Assembly (NCBI RefSeq): GCF_000002595.2
Contig: NC_057009.1
Coordinates: 3,206,382 to 3,270,381 of the forward strand
Direction of reading: 5' to 3'
DNA: 64,000 bases
Source: Chlamydomonas reinhardtii
Taxonomy: Eukaryota > Chlorophyta > Chlorophyceae > Chlamydomonadales > Chlamydomonadaceae
Position 1 is the stretch's first letter; each line of letters begins with the position of its first letter. Below are positions 34,806-45,820 of this stretch, piece by piece. The translations under genes and the position numbers were made by a program. The notes beneath the pieces were generated by a model, which did no database searches, was not told the DNA's origin, and saw only the letters and a program-made list of their open reading frames with translations.

Positions 34806-35099
34806 ACAGCGGACAAAATCTTGCCGGGGTGCCTCGATTGAAGCCCCGCGCTTCAGCTGTTGCTTACTTTGCATTGCTGTTAACCGTCACATTGTGTCGT
34901 GGTAATTCAGCGTCCACTCTCCAGCACCTGTTACGAATCCTATCGGCGCCTACTTTGCGATTTGGCCCGTGTTCGCAAGGCATATCAGTAAAGCCACATG
35001 CATAGCTGCACCTAGATCGCACGCTGCTGCGGCGGAGCAGCGAGCAAGAAACCTTACGTTGCTCTTGGACCCGGAGAGCCCACGAGGCGCCGCTGCACG

Positions 35100-37026
35100 A
35101 TGCAGCGAGCGGCGGCGGTGCCTTCTGCGAGGGGCAGCATGCATGGCGGAGGCCGAGGCGGTGGCGGCGCAGGTGAGGCGTTTTGACGCGAAGGGGAAGG
35201 GGTGCTGATGGCTGGAACTCTCGCCTCCGGGGCGGACAAGCTTGCCTGACCTGCGTGCAAATGGCGTAGGATGGCGCAAGGTGACTTTGGCCTCACATCA
35301 ATATTTTGGCCTGGGCGATGGGGCCGACTACCCCGCCCACAGGTTTTCTTCGTGCAGTCGCGTCCACGGCACTCGGCGCGCAAAATCTGGCGTCACTCCT
35401 TGGACGCCGAGCCTCTGTGGTGGCAGTGCATGCAGACGGGGCTGGTGGGACCACGGGCCGGGTGCCATTCAGACGCCGGAAACCGCGGCCGGACCCACTG
35501 CAAAGGCTGATGCTGCGGAAGCTGCGGGACATCCAGAACGACGTGCGCGGCATCCAGAACCACGTGCGCGGCATCCAGAACCGCGTGCGCGGCATCCAGC
35601 AGAAGCAGGATGGATTCGCTGAGACACAGAGCATCATCGTCGAGTCGCTCGTGGGCAGCGAGCTCAGTGAGCGCGACCCGCCGGACGTGGACAGCAGCAA
35701 AGCGCGCAGAGCCGTCAAGCTGCAGTCTGCGGACAGCGTTGTGGCCTGTGTGGTGCCGCAAGAGCTCCCGCCGCGCCTGCTGCACGAGGACGCACCTGCG
35801 CAGCTCACGGCGTGGCTCATGGAGGATCGGGTGAGCGGCGTGATGAGTGGGGGCTACCGTTTGTTACCGTTTGTTCCAGCGTCTTGACCTGCCAACGCAT
35901 AGGCCAGCTCTGACGTGTCAAAATGGACCCTGACTTGTCTTCTGCCGCCGCCGCTTGTGTAGGGCCGAGGCATCCGCGCTATCCTGCGGTCGTGTCTGCG
36001 TGCGGTGCCTTCCCTGCTCGGGGCGGTGGCGGGGAGTGCAGAGGACAAGGCGGCGGCTGCGACTGAAGCTGAGGTGAGAGCTTGCCGCTATTACGTATGG
36101 CGGCTGGCGGCGTCAACTGCTCCAACAGCAACGGCAGACAGGACGTGCTACCGTACGTGCGATTTTACACTGTTCGCAGGTGGCGCTGACAGAGCTCGAG
36201 AAGGCTGGGGCTGGCCAAAAGGAGCTGCGAGCCGCCTGTGACGCGCTCAAGTGCTGCGCGGCGCGGCTGCCGGTCTCCTTGAAGCTGCTCGAGGACTGCG
36301 TCAAGGACCCGAAGAAAGCCGAGGAGCTGCTGCGCGGTGAGCTGTGCATCGCGGCGCTGACGTCGCTGCACCCGGTCAGCGGCACGGCCTCATCGACGGC
36401 CAAAGAGCTGGAGATCGACCGCCTGCTGCCGCTACGGTTGCTTCCGGCGGCTGACGGCGCCAACGGCACCAGCAACAACGGTGGCATCGCCATCCTGGAG
36501 GTGCAGGAGATCAAGTCGTCCACCGCTGGTGAGTGAAGTGCCGACAGACATGGCACCAGACGGGGTGGTCGGGACACGGCATTCAAACTGGTTGGCATGG
36601 GCGGCGAGGATTTCCAAGGCGTCATGTTACCTGCTGCGTTGAGGTGTCTGGGAGCCTCTGTGCCGCGGTCCATGTATTGACCGGGATCAGGCCGCACTCC
36701 ACGACCTCTGCTCATGCGCAGGTCTACCCACGGGGCGTGACCAGGCGGCCCGCCTGGGCTCCGTTCTGGGGTGCTCCTACGGTGTGCTGCAAGAGCGGCT
36801 CCAGCACGCGGCGGCAGGCGCTGTGCCGCCGCTGCCGGTGAAGCTGCGCCTGCAGGGGACCATTGCGCTCGGCAAAGACGGCGACCCCAACGCGGATGCG
36901 GCGCAGCTCCCGCCCCAGCAGACGCTTAAAACCGCTGACGACAAGGTGCACGACATGCAGATGCAGTACCTGGTCCTGGCGAAGGGCGCTCTGGTGCCCT
37001 GGGTGCCGAGCCGCCCGAAGCAGTGA
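35100..37026 (+). CDS. Coiled-coil, PD-(D/E)XK-like protein, copy 3 (three heptads)
   Basis: Exons 35100-35172, 35343-35830, 35963-36073, 36180-36528, 36722-37026 join in phase to 441 residues, all with GT-AG introns. The coiled coil carries three units, 'IQNDVRG', 'IQNHVRG' and 'IQNRVRG', so the units have begun to diverge. Otherwise almost identical to copy 2, including the EID...ExK pattern. TGTAA at 37644-37648. As the copy next to the intact host gene, with the longest repeat and complete splice sites, it is the best candidate for a working member. Confidence 0.6.
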
Positions 37027-39354
37027 GCGGTCGAGACACGCGGTTGACAGCGAGCCGAGCTGCTACCGCGGTCTTCGTACCGCTGCAGCTTTGCGCGCGA
37101 CGGGTAGCTGCTGGGGTGCCCGGGCCGCGAGGCTGCGGTCGAACGGCGGGGGCGACCAGCTGCAGGCGTCCGCGGTGGCTGCAACGCGTGGACCTGTCTG
37201 TTGGGGAAGTGCCGAGGGCATGAGGCATGGCGAGCTTGGACAGTGCGGCACCGTGGCAGGTATTAAGCTGACACCCATTGTGTCATCCGGCGCGGTTTTG
37301 GAGTGCGGGCATGCCATGTGCGTACCATTTTAGGCACGTCACGCGACGAGGGCGCTTGAAGAGTGGGGTCGGAGAGTGCGTAGAGCTTTTGAGTGGGAAA
37401 GAATGGGAGATTCGTTCATGGGAAAATGTGGGAGATGCATTTCATAAATGTGGTGAACAGTTGAGCCGTTGGGCCGCATTTTGACGAGTTGGCCGGTCTC
37501 TGACGCGTGGTAGGATGGTGGGCGTCACCAAAGTGAGAGGCTGGCGGCCTGTGGCGGTCTCACCGCTGAGAGACATTGACCATCGGTGTCTCGGGACTTG
37601 TCCATAACGATAACGTTTGTATTGCATGTACCATTTCGTGGGGTGTAAGGGTTCACCTCTCCGGCTGGCACCTCGCAGCCATGTACTCTGGCCTTGTCAT
37701 TTTGTATGGAGTGAACCCAGTCACTGTTGCGCTGCGCATGCGATACATTGCAATCATGTGATGCGTCGGCAAGTGGAAAGTTTGGCAGGGGATGGAGCGC
37801 TGTGTGGACGGAGCATCCATGGGGAAGTGTTGGTGTACCTAAATATGCAAGTAGCGCAAGGCAATTCTGTAGCGCCGGCCGCATTGGCATGCGCAGCTCT
37901 CGAGTGTGGCGTGTGGCACATTTAATAAGCCCGCATTTCACCACATGCGTTGGTGTTCATATCTAGGACGTGCATGTCGCAATAGGTCGGCAGGGTACCG
38001 GCGTGTCTGGGACTTCAGAGCCTCTGCGGCGATGCATCAGTGCTTACCTGCTCCGTTTGAGGGGAAGGGCACAAGACTGGGGGAGGGAGGAGCCCGGAGG
38101 AGCACAGGGTCGCGAAGGCGCAGGCTCCCATGTATGTATACGCTGGTCACTCTGTTGTCGAGGGCGCTGTAAGTGTGGGATGCTACGATACGATTTGGCC
38201 ACGTCCGCAGTTGCCAGAGCCACGTGAAATGCCTCCCCGGCATCGCCAGCACAAACAAGCTCCCAACGCCAGCCGCCTCGTGCGCACCGCAATGACACGT
38301 CACCCACACTGGCCTGAAGTACTCGTGTCGACAGCATAATAGGCTGTTCTCGGAGCTTTCCGGAGCGTAAGGGCCGCGCGTCAGCTCCAATCCAGCCACC
38401 AGCACAGCGCGGCCACTTGTGTACCGTGCAGAAATGTCAGCCGCGCACGAACCAATGCTCGCGCCACATGCCCTCAATTGAGTTGCTGGCACAGGTTTGG
38501 GCGTCACACGCACTACGGGACGATGACGACACCTTGCCCCTTTGCAGTGTACCATCTCAATCATTGGGGTTTGGGGGGTTTCCCTGCCGGCTGGGACTAC
38601 TGCCGCTGCTGGTTGAGCTGCGGCTGGCGCACCGGCCGGCGGGGCGGCCGCCGGCGGCGGCGGCCTGGCTGCTACTGCCGTGACGGGCGCTGCCGACCTC
38701 GCTGGAGCAACTTGAACTTGAGGGCCCGGAGCTGTGGACATGAGGCTACAGCCGCAGGCTGCGAGCCGCAGTGGTCACGAGAAGGCGGCAGAGATGCTGC
38801 TACTGCCGCGGCTGCGGCGTCGGCTCCAGAGCGGCGTGCCGTACTGTCAGGCGCAGGTGATGCAGGTACGGGTGCCGTGCGCGAGGGGGGTTGCGACTTC
38901 AGTGCAGTATGCGGCAGGTTTCCATTACTCATCAGCGATGGACGCTTGGATACAGGGTATAAGGCTTGGTGTGTAGACCTTACTGGCATGAGCATGGCGT
39001 ACTGACACAATCTGGGCACTATGGCTTCGACGTGTCCATCAGCGTACAACAGTACCAGGTGCGCCAGCCCGGCGCTGACACATACACAGTCTCGCTTCCT
39101 CTCATGCCCCTGGACCAAAGTGACATCAGCCCTCATTGCACCCTGCAACTGCGCAAGCCGACACCTTGGTCAAGCACACACTCGAACGCCCCTCCCTCAA
39201 CATCCCCCACAATGCGCGATGCTATCCTCAATTCCTCATGCTCACGAGCACTCCTCTCAATGCGTGCACCCACTGCAAGTTCAAATCCCATCAGCCGTAC
39301 ACCTGAAAGAGCGCGCGTCACGGGCTACTCGACAATCCAGGCCAATCCATTACT
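37027..39354. other. Unit 3 spacer without a supported gene
   Basis: Same content as the unit 2 spacer 27897-30224. No conserved protein family; long minus-strand frames accumulate residue-changing differences. Confidence 0.5.
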
Positions 39355-41161
39355 TCAGAAGCGGTCCTTGGCCGCGCGGATGGCGCCAAACACCTGCCAG
39401 TCGGGCGCGGCGGCGTCAAAGCCCAGCTGCTGGCGAATGGCTGGGTCGTGGGGGCGCAGGAAGGGGTTGGTCGCCTTCTCATCACCCAGGCGGCTATGCA
39501 CGGTGGGCTCGCCCTGGAGGGGGGGAGGAGGACGGGAAGCGGGGAGGGCGGGGAGGGTGGGGAGTGGGGAGGTTGGCACACGGGCACGGCTGGGAGCGTA
39601 GTTCAAGTACAGGCGGAGGCAAAGAAGGGGGCAGGGGCAGAATACACGGCAGAGCCCGTGGTAAAGACAGACGCGAGGGGCGAAGGGCTCGCATTAGAGC
39701 CGGCACGGCTGCCGCAATCAGCGGCAAGCGCGCTGTGCCCTCGCCCCTCCTGTGGCAACCCGCTGCCCCCACGCACCCGCGCCCGCGCCGCGTCAATAGC
39801 CGCCTTGCGCTCCGCCAGCGCGCTGTTGGCCGGGTCCACCGTCACCGCGAACCTGAGGATGTGCATGAGGCGCGGGAGCGGGGAGGCAGGAGTGGGGTGG
39901 ATGGGGGTGCAAACGTAAGTTACTCTGGTATTCAGTGACCCTTGCCACTCCTACCACTCACATGCACCCATGCCCCCCTGGTGTTGTTTCTTGGGATTGG
40001 GCATATACCCCCCTCCCCCAGGTTCCGGCCACTCCTCCTCCTCGCTCGGGCTGGCTGGTTCGGGTTCGAGTCTCTGTTTTTTTGCTTGGGTTTGGAGCAA
40101 ACTACCCCCTCCCCCAAGACCACCAAGACCTTGCACCCAGGCCCTCCTAAATAGTGCCGTGCCCCCGGGGAGGCGTGCTGTCGGTTGTCCCCTTGCCGCA
40201 CTTGTTACGCCTGTCCCTCGTCGCAAGCATCATTCCTAGGGTACCGACCTACTGCGGGGATTGCTCTGGGCGTGGCGTATCCGCAACCTTCTGTGGGCGT
40301 CGCAACAACGCATACCTGGGCTGCCGGCATGCGTGGGAGCCGTTCGCGGCCCGCGGCCGGCGCACCCGTCCGCACCCCTCTCCGCACCTGTCACCACCCC
40401 GGCTGGGAAGTAACCGCCCATGCGATGCCCATGCGATGCCGATGCCCCGCCTACTTCGGGCAAACCTCGCCCTTGCCCCCTCTCTTTGTTTCCCAGGCTC
40501 GCGCGCGCTAGACACTAGTTTGGCTTCGACCACTTGCACATCCTTCCTGCAGTTGCTCACAAGTGTTGGCCCTCCCTCCCACATGTCGCCTTCATGCCGG
40601 CGCTTCCAACCTGGCACCGGTACCGCTCTGGTTCGTCACAGGTGGGTATCGTTGCGGTTCGCGTGCATTAGCTAGCGGGCTGGGTTCACCGCGCCGCGAG
40701 CCTGGGTGTTACTTAATGGTAAGCGAGTTGGCGATTTCCGGCCTACCGTCTACGGCCTACACCATTCAGATGCACGAGACTGAAGGGCGACCAAGATAAA
40801 TGTTAACGCCACTCCTCCTCCTCGCTCGGGTTGGCTGGTTTTGGTTTGGGTCTCTGGTTTTTTGCTTGGGTTTGGAATGATCTACCCCCATCCCCCCCTA
40901 CACCTCCTGGTCATAACGCATCGGTATGGTACCTACGTTCGCAACGCCTGTACTACGTCTCCTTCGTCCTAATTAATCATGCATGGAAACCCCCCCCCCA
41001 CACACACACATATACACCCACCTGGCGTTGGACTGGGTGTACTCGTACGCGCAGTAGACCAGCGTGTCGTCCGGCAGCGGCGTCAGCTGGCTGAGCGAGG
41101 CCCACATCTGCTGCGGGCTGCCCTCGAACAGCCGCCCGCAGCCCAGCGCGAACAGCGTGTC
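39355..41161 (-). pseudogene. Glyoxalase II 3' half, unit 3
   Basis: Exons 41161-41022, 39852-39777 and 39513-39355, equivalent to the unit 2 copy with one Gly/Arg difference ('ALAERKAAID'). It shares the missing N-terminal half and the His-to-Tyr change in CAYEYT. Because it lies directly downstream of the otherwise intact IQ-motif gene, transcripts of that gene may run into it. Confidence 0.8.
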
Positions 41162-41191
41162 AGCGAGGCTCGCGCGCGCTCGCACACGCAC

Positions 41192-43273
41192 CTCAGCTTG
41201 CGCTGCATCGCGTCCGCCCACGCGCGCGCCTCCGCCAGCCGCCGCAGGTGCCACCGCCGCCGCAGCGCGCGCTGGATGGTCCTCGCCGCCTGCTGCCGCC
41301 GGATGGCGTCCAGCAGCGCGATGTCCGCGCGCGTGAGCCCCAGCTGCCCCAGCCGCAGCAGCCGTCCCACCCAGCCGCCGGCACCCGCCTCCCAGGCGAG
41401 GAGCCGCCCCTGCCCCCGCCGCCGCCGCCACTCACAGCACTGGCGCTGGTCCCCGGCCGGCTAACCGCACCTGCCCCCGCCGCCGCTGCCACCCGGCCCA
41501 GGCCCCAACCCGAGGCCGGAGCCCACCAGGCCGCCCAGCGCCACGCCCGCCGCCACGTCAGCCAGCGTCAGGCCCGCCACCTCCGCCGCCTCCGTCAGAC
41601 AGTCCAGGAAGAAGCGCTGGCCCTCGCCCACACTGGCCGCCAGCGGCTCCAGCGCGCCGGCGCCACCGCCCTCCTCCGCCGCGTGCGCGCGCAGGCCCTG
41701 CTCCATCGGGCGGGCCAGCACGCACGTGTGAGCTGCTGCTTCATCGTTGCTCACATTCGAGCAGAGAGGGACTCGGATAATTGGGATAGCTGGGAGGTGC
41801 GCGCATGCGCTGGCGCGGCCGTGTGTGTTGTATGGACACAAGCCCCCTCGACCTGCAACCGGCGCCAGCCTCGCCGTCACCAACCACCAGGAACCACTGC
41901 GAGTCCAACACCCCGCTTGGCGGCCTCACGTGCGTTGACCTCACCGCCAAAACCCACGCACGCGCACCTGCATCAGCAGCGCCTGCAGCCGCCACAGGTG
42001 CCTGAAGCCACTGGACGGGTCCACATCCCTGCCGCCGCCGCCGCCTCCACGCCCGCCGCCTCCTGCCCCTGCCCAGCCTGCTCCTGCCGCGCCGCTGCCT
42101 GCTCCAGTTGCGGTGCCGGCACCTCTTCGCTGCACCGAGCCATCTGTCCCCGCACTCACTGCCGCCGCAGCTGCCGCCGCCGCCGCAGCAGCCACTGCAG
42201 CCGCTGCGCCCAAGCCACCCGCCGCCACCTCCTGTGGCCCACCGTGTATTAGCAGTGGCCCGTCTTCATCCGGCGCACTCCCTGGCCGCGAGCGGGTGCG
42301 GCCGGCACTCGCCGGCGGCCCACCGCCGCCACCTCTGTTACCGCTGCTGCTAGACAAAGACGAGGCCTGTGTCGAGTACGCCCGCTCCCGTGTAGCGTTC
42401 GTGCCGCCGGGCCCCGCCGGCCCTGCGTAGGCTGCGCCCTGACGGGCGCCGCCGACGCTGTTGCCGGTGCTGCAGGTGCTGGTGGTGGCTCGCAGCCCCC
42501 ACACAGGCGACCCCCCAACCGCGGCGCCGCCACCGCTGCCGCTGCCGTCCGCTGCCGGCGGCGCTGCTGCTGCTGCTCTATCATCTGTTGGGCTGCGCCG
42601 TGGAGGCAAGGTGCGTTGCGTCAGCGGCCAGCAGCTGGCTGCTCCCAGCAGGCGGTTTAACCGCAGCTACCGGTATCACCTCTGGCAGGCACCCAGTGCT
42701 CAGCAGGCGCCCCTGGTCGCCGTGCCCCGAACAGACTTGGCGCACATACCGCAGCGCACAGCACTACCTCCCGTATCCGGTGCGGCAGCCTCGCCATGAG
42801 TACCGTATACCCCACACCGAATAGCCTCACCTCGGTCAGCGCAGCCACCTGGTCGGCCAGCATTCGCCCATCCGCAGAGCCGCCCGGCCCCGACCCAAGC
42901 CCCAGCAACCCTGCCAGAGACTGCGGGCCCAGTGAGTGCAGCAGTGCCGCCTCGCGCTGCCCGCGCCACTCCTCACGCAGCGCAGCCTCCCGCATCAGCT
43001 GCGCCAGCGAGGCGGGCGGCAGGCAGGCGGCCTGCATGGCGACCTGTGTGCGCGGCCGTGGATGCACAGAACGTATGGGACGTTGAGGATCGGAATATGC
43101 CGCTAGCGTTGCGTCCTTTGATAGCCGGGGCATGCGTCAGGGCGGGGCTGGTAGGGACGGGCGCTCACGTTCTGCAGTAGGCGCAAGTCCTCCTGCCGAC
43201 CCATGCCCACGCGGATGATCTCATGTAGGGCCAAGCGGTCCTGCGCCTTCTGAAGCGGTGGCGGTGCGGCCAT
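41192..43273 (-). CDS. IQ-motif protein, 3' end replaced by glyoxalase II sequence
   Basis: Five exons in phase: 43273-43169, 43043-42831, 42666-41968, 41697-41527, 41445-41192, about 480 residues. The first exon has '[19 protein letters not shown]'; exon 2 '[20 protein letters not shown]'; exon 3 is a long Gly/Ala/Ser insert; exon 4 '[20 protein letters not shown]'. Exon 5 has '[20 protein letters not shown]', an IQ motif (IQxxxRxxxxR-like) that may bind calmodulin or a myosin-type light chain. Starts of exons 3 and 5 are the least certain; the intron between exons 4 and 5 would be only 81 bases. After the donor at 41191 only about 30 bases of the intron remain before glyoxalase II sequence, so the natural C-terminus is not in this window. 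Family not recognised. Confidence 0.5.
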
Positions 43274-44567
43274 TCCCAAGCACCGCTGTGCGACAAAGTC
43301 AAGGTTCGTTCACATGCAGGGAATGTTATTTTGGCACGCGGGTTGTTGCCATAGTTGAAATGGGGATTAATTCAAGCGTTTGGGTGTATTGGTTGACAAT
43401 GCTTGCAATTGCCAGTCATGCATTTGGCGAAATTACATGGGCGGAAGTTCTGATCATGGTTTGGTACGGGCGCTGTTACTTTTTGTTAAAGGACACGGTA
43501 GACACGTGTCTGTACCTGAATCTGCATTTGTGTGGATGTGAAGGGGTACGAGTGCTAATTTATGGCATAGTTGGGAATTGCGAAGGGGTATGTAAACGAT
43601 GTTTACAGGGATAGAGGGGGATGTGTCTCGGATAGCCGGTTAGCGATTATATCGACTAGGGCATTCGTGCTTTAGTCGAGTCTAGACTGTCTAGACTCTA
43701 TTGAGTAATTAGAGCAGCCTTGAAACACGCTAAAAGGCCCTTGGTCCATTTACGTTGTCAGCCTGTAAAGCGTTGACACGTTGCTAATAACACGGTAAAC
43801 ACGTTGTTGTACCTAAAAGTCTGTTTGTGTGAATTTGAAGGGGTAAGAATGCTAATTTAACGTGTAGTTGGGAATTGTGAAGGGGTATGTAAACGATGTT
43901 TACAGGGATAGAAGGTGTTGTGTCGGGGGTAGTCGGTTAGGTGTGGAGGCGGGAACAGTTGAGGGCGCGGAGGACGCGTCAGGACTCTTTGGAGAGGATG
44001 GGAGCCTGCCACAGGAGGGGCGAGAGTCCGCATCGTGTCCCGGCTACCCACGTCGCCGCCCATTACTTAGTACCTACGCGTGGAGCAGCTCCCATGAGTT
44101 TTGGGAACCCCGAGCCAGGTGCTCTCTCGCTGCATCACACATCCCTCTGGTGCGCAACCCCGAACAAAAGCTGTCACGTGCGAGGCACAACAGTCGCTGA
44201 GGACCGTGTCAAAGCAGCGGTATCCCACACGCACCGACGCAACAAACACAAGTAGCAGAAGCACGGCCCTGCGGCCGTCACGCCCCTTAACGTGCGTGGG
44301 AGGGCCGGTTGGACCCTGACTGTGGTTGGACGGCGCAGGCGGCAGGTTCCTGGCGCATGGCTCCACGCCAGCGTCTTTACTGACTGCCCAGGCAGGCAGT
44401 GCGTGCAGCATGCGTTGGCTGTTCTGGAGGACCAACCTGGCTTGTGGCCCAGGGCTCCCTGTCATGGGAATGTGCACAGAAGTTTCGGCAGCCCATCCTG
44501 TAACCCACAGCAATTGCCTCTCTCACCAGCCCCGATTCCAAACCCAATAACCCCTCGACCAGGAAAT
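43274..44567. other. Intergenic region with direct repeats and palindromes
   Basis: No supported gene. AT-richer than its surroundings. Contains a diverged direct repeat (43488-43648 and 43788-43943) and a perfect palindrome at 43678-43698, listed separately. Confidence 0.6.
43488..43943. repeat. Diverged direct repeat, offset 297 bases
   Basis: 43488-43648 and 43788-43943 share CACGGTA.ACACGT, GAAGGGGTA, TGCTAATTTA, TAGTTGGGAATTG and the perfect AAGGGGTATGTAAACGATGTTTACAGGGATAG. The core GTAAAC-GAT-GTTTAC is a palindrome. Confidence 0.8.
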
Positions 44568-44592
44568 GGTGGTGTTGAGAAACACCGAGTTT
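44568..44592 (-). terminator. Histone mRNA 3' stem-loop (H2A)
   Basis: Minus strand reads ACTCGGTGTTTCTCAACACC: a six-base-pair stem GGTGTT/AACACC with a four-base loop, 40 bases past the H2A stop. It is the 3' processing signal of non-polyadenylated histone mRNA. Confidence 0.9.
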
Positions 44593-44628
44593 GTTGTTTT
44601 GGGGGTATGGGTACACGAGGCCAGGCGT

Positions 44629-45018
44629 TTAGGCAGTCTCCTCGCCCTTGCCGCCCTTGGTCTTCTTGGGCAGCAGCACGGCGTGGATGTTGGGCAGCAC
44701 ACCGCCCGACGCGATGGTCACCTCGCCCAGCAGCTTGCCCAGCTCCTCATCGTTGCGGATGGCCAGCTGGATGTGGCGGGGCACGATGCGGTTCTTCTTG
44801 TTGTCGCGGGCGGCGTTGCCGGCCAGCTCCAGCACCTCAGCAGTCAGGTACTCCAGCACGGCGGCCAGGTACACGGGCGCGCCGGCACCGATGCGCTCGG
44901 CGTACTTGCCCTTCTTCAGGTAGCGCGCAATGCGGCCCACAGGGAACTGCAGGCCGGCCTTGGCGCTGCGGCTCACGGCCTTCTTGCCAGAGGTCTTGCC
45001 CTTGCCGCGACCAGCCAT
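44629..45018 (-). CDS. H2A: Histone H2A
   Basis: Intronless, 129 residues. It has '[20 protein letters not shown]', '[20 protein letters not shown]', '[20 protein letters not shown]' and '[16 protein letters not shown]'. It forms the H2A-H2B dimer of the nucleosome. No SQEF/SQEY motif, so it is a canonical replication-dependent type and not H2A.X. It shares a 281-base divergent promoter with H2B and ends in the histone stem-loop. Confidence 0.98.
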   Translation of the reverse strand: MAGRGKGKTSGKKAVSRSAKAGLQFPVGRIARYLKKGKYAERIGAGAPVYLAAVLEYLTAEVLELAGNAARDNKKNRIVPRHIQLAIRNDEELGKLLGEVTIASGGVLPNIHAVLLPKKTKGGKGEETA

Positions 45019-45299
45019 CGTATCGAGTGGGGGTGTTCTTGGAGAACGAGACAAGAGGGCTGTGAGTACGTGTTGAAAGCGTTGTAAGTTTGACCATAGT
45101 GTCCCTTGTGCTTATATGCAGCTCGCCCAGAACCGAGGCGGCTCGGCCTGGCCACCGGTCAACGCGACGTGGCGGTTGGGTCAAACAACCGCTCGCCTCG
45201 CCCTGGCCACCCATCGCGCTCTCAAATAGCCTTCGCTTCCACTGCTGACTACCGCAATACAGAACTCTCTTTCGCAGCTCGATACCAGCAATCAATACC
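45019..45299. promoter_or_regulatory. Bidirectional H2A-H2B promoter
   Basis: CTTATATGCA at 45111-45120 is the H2A TATA box (GCATATAAG on the minus strand); CTCAAATAGC at 45221-45230 is the likely H2B equivalent. Between them lies GGTCAACGCGACGTGGCGG (45158-45176), sharing GGTCAACGC with both H3-H4 promoters here. Confidence 0.75.
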
Positions 45300-45761
45300 A
45301 TGGCCCCCAAGAAGGACGAGAAGCCCGTGACCGCCGAGGCTGGCGCCGAGGCCCCTGCCAAGGCTGAGGCCAAGCCCAAGGCCGAGAAGGCCGCCAAGAA
45401 GGCCAAGAAGGAGCCCTCCAAGAAGGCTGCTAAGGAGCCCAAGGGCGATGGCGAGAAGAAGGACAAGAAGAAGAAGAAGAGCGCTGTGGAGACCTACAAG
45501 CTGTACATCTACAAGGTGCTCAAGCAGGTGCACCCCGACACCGGCATCAGCAGCAAGGCCATGTCCATCATGAACAGCTTCATCAACGACATCTTTGAGA
45601 AGGTGGCCACCGAGGCCTCCAAGCTGAGTCGCTACAACAAGAAGCCCACTGTGACCTCCCGCGAGATCCAGACCGCCGTGCGCCTGGTGCTGCCCGGCGA
45701 GCTGGCCAAGCACGCGGTGTCGGAGGGCACCAAGGCCGTGACTAAGTTCACCTCAGGCTAA
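45300..45761 (+). CDS. H2B: Histone H2B
   Basis: Intronless, 153 residues. A long Lys/Ala/Pro-rich N-terminal tail (about 60 residues, longer than animal H2B, as in plants and green algae) precedes the fold: '[20 protein letters not shown]', '[20 protein letters not shown]', '[20 protein letters not shown]' and '[13 protein letters not shown]'. The Lys near the C-terminus (AVTK) is the conserved monoubiquitination site. Confidence 0.98.
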   Translation: MAPKKDEKPVTAEAGAEAPAKAEAKPKAEKAAKKAKKEPSKKAAKEPKGDGEKKDKKKKKSAVETYKLYIYKVLKQVHPDTGISSKAMSIMNSFINDIFEKVATEASKLSRYNKKPTVTSREIQTAVRLVLPGELAKHAVSEGTKAVTKFTSG

Positions 45762-45796
45762 ACGCGCTCAGAGGCTGGACCAACTCCACAATAAAA

Positions 45797-45820
45797 ACTC
45801 GGTGTTTTTCAACACCACCA
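45797..45820 (+). terminator. Histone mRNA 3' stem-loop (H2B)
   Basis: ACTCGGTGTTTTTCAACACCACC; stem GGTGTT/AACACC with loop TTTC, 40 bases past the stop. Confidence 0.9.

Larger units (their letters stand above)
25702..34816. repeat. Tandem array unit 2 (complete)
   Basis: The only fully sequenced unit that has both borders. It starts at TCACGCAATCTTGCC, as unit 1 does, and ends where unit 3 begins (AATCTTGCC at 34817). Order: coiled-coil/nuclease-like gene (+), spacer, glyoxalase II 3' half (-), IQ-gene 3' exons (-), truncated and internally deleted transposon (-). Confidence 0.92.
34817..41658. repeat. Tandem array unit 3 (continues into the intact host gene)
   Basis: Matches unit 2 from 25708 to 32525 with rare substitutions and small length changes. 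At 41658 units 1 and 2 switch into the transposon while unit 3 continues through exon 4 of the IQ-motif gene, so this is probably the ancestral arrangement. Confidence 0.9.
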
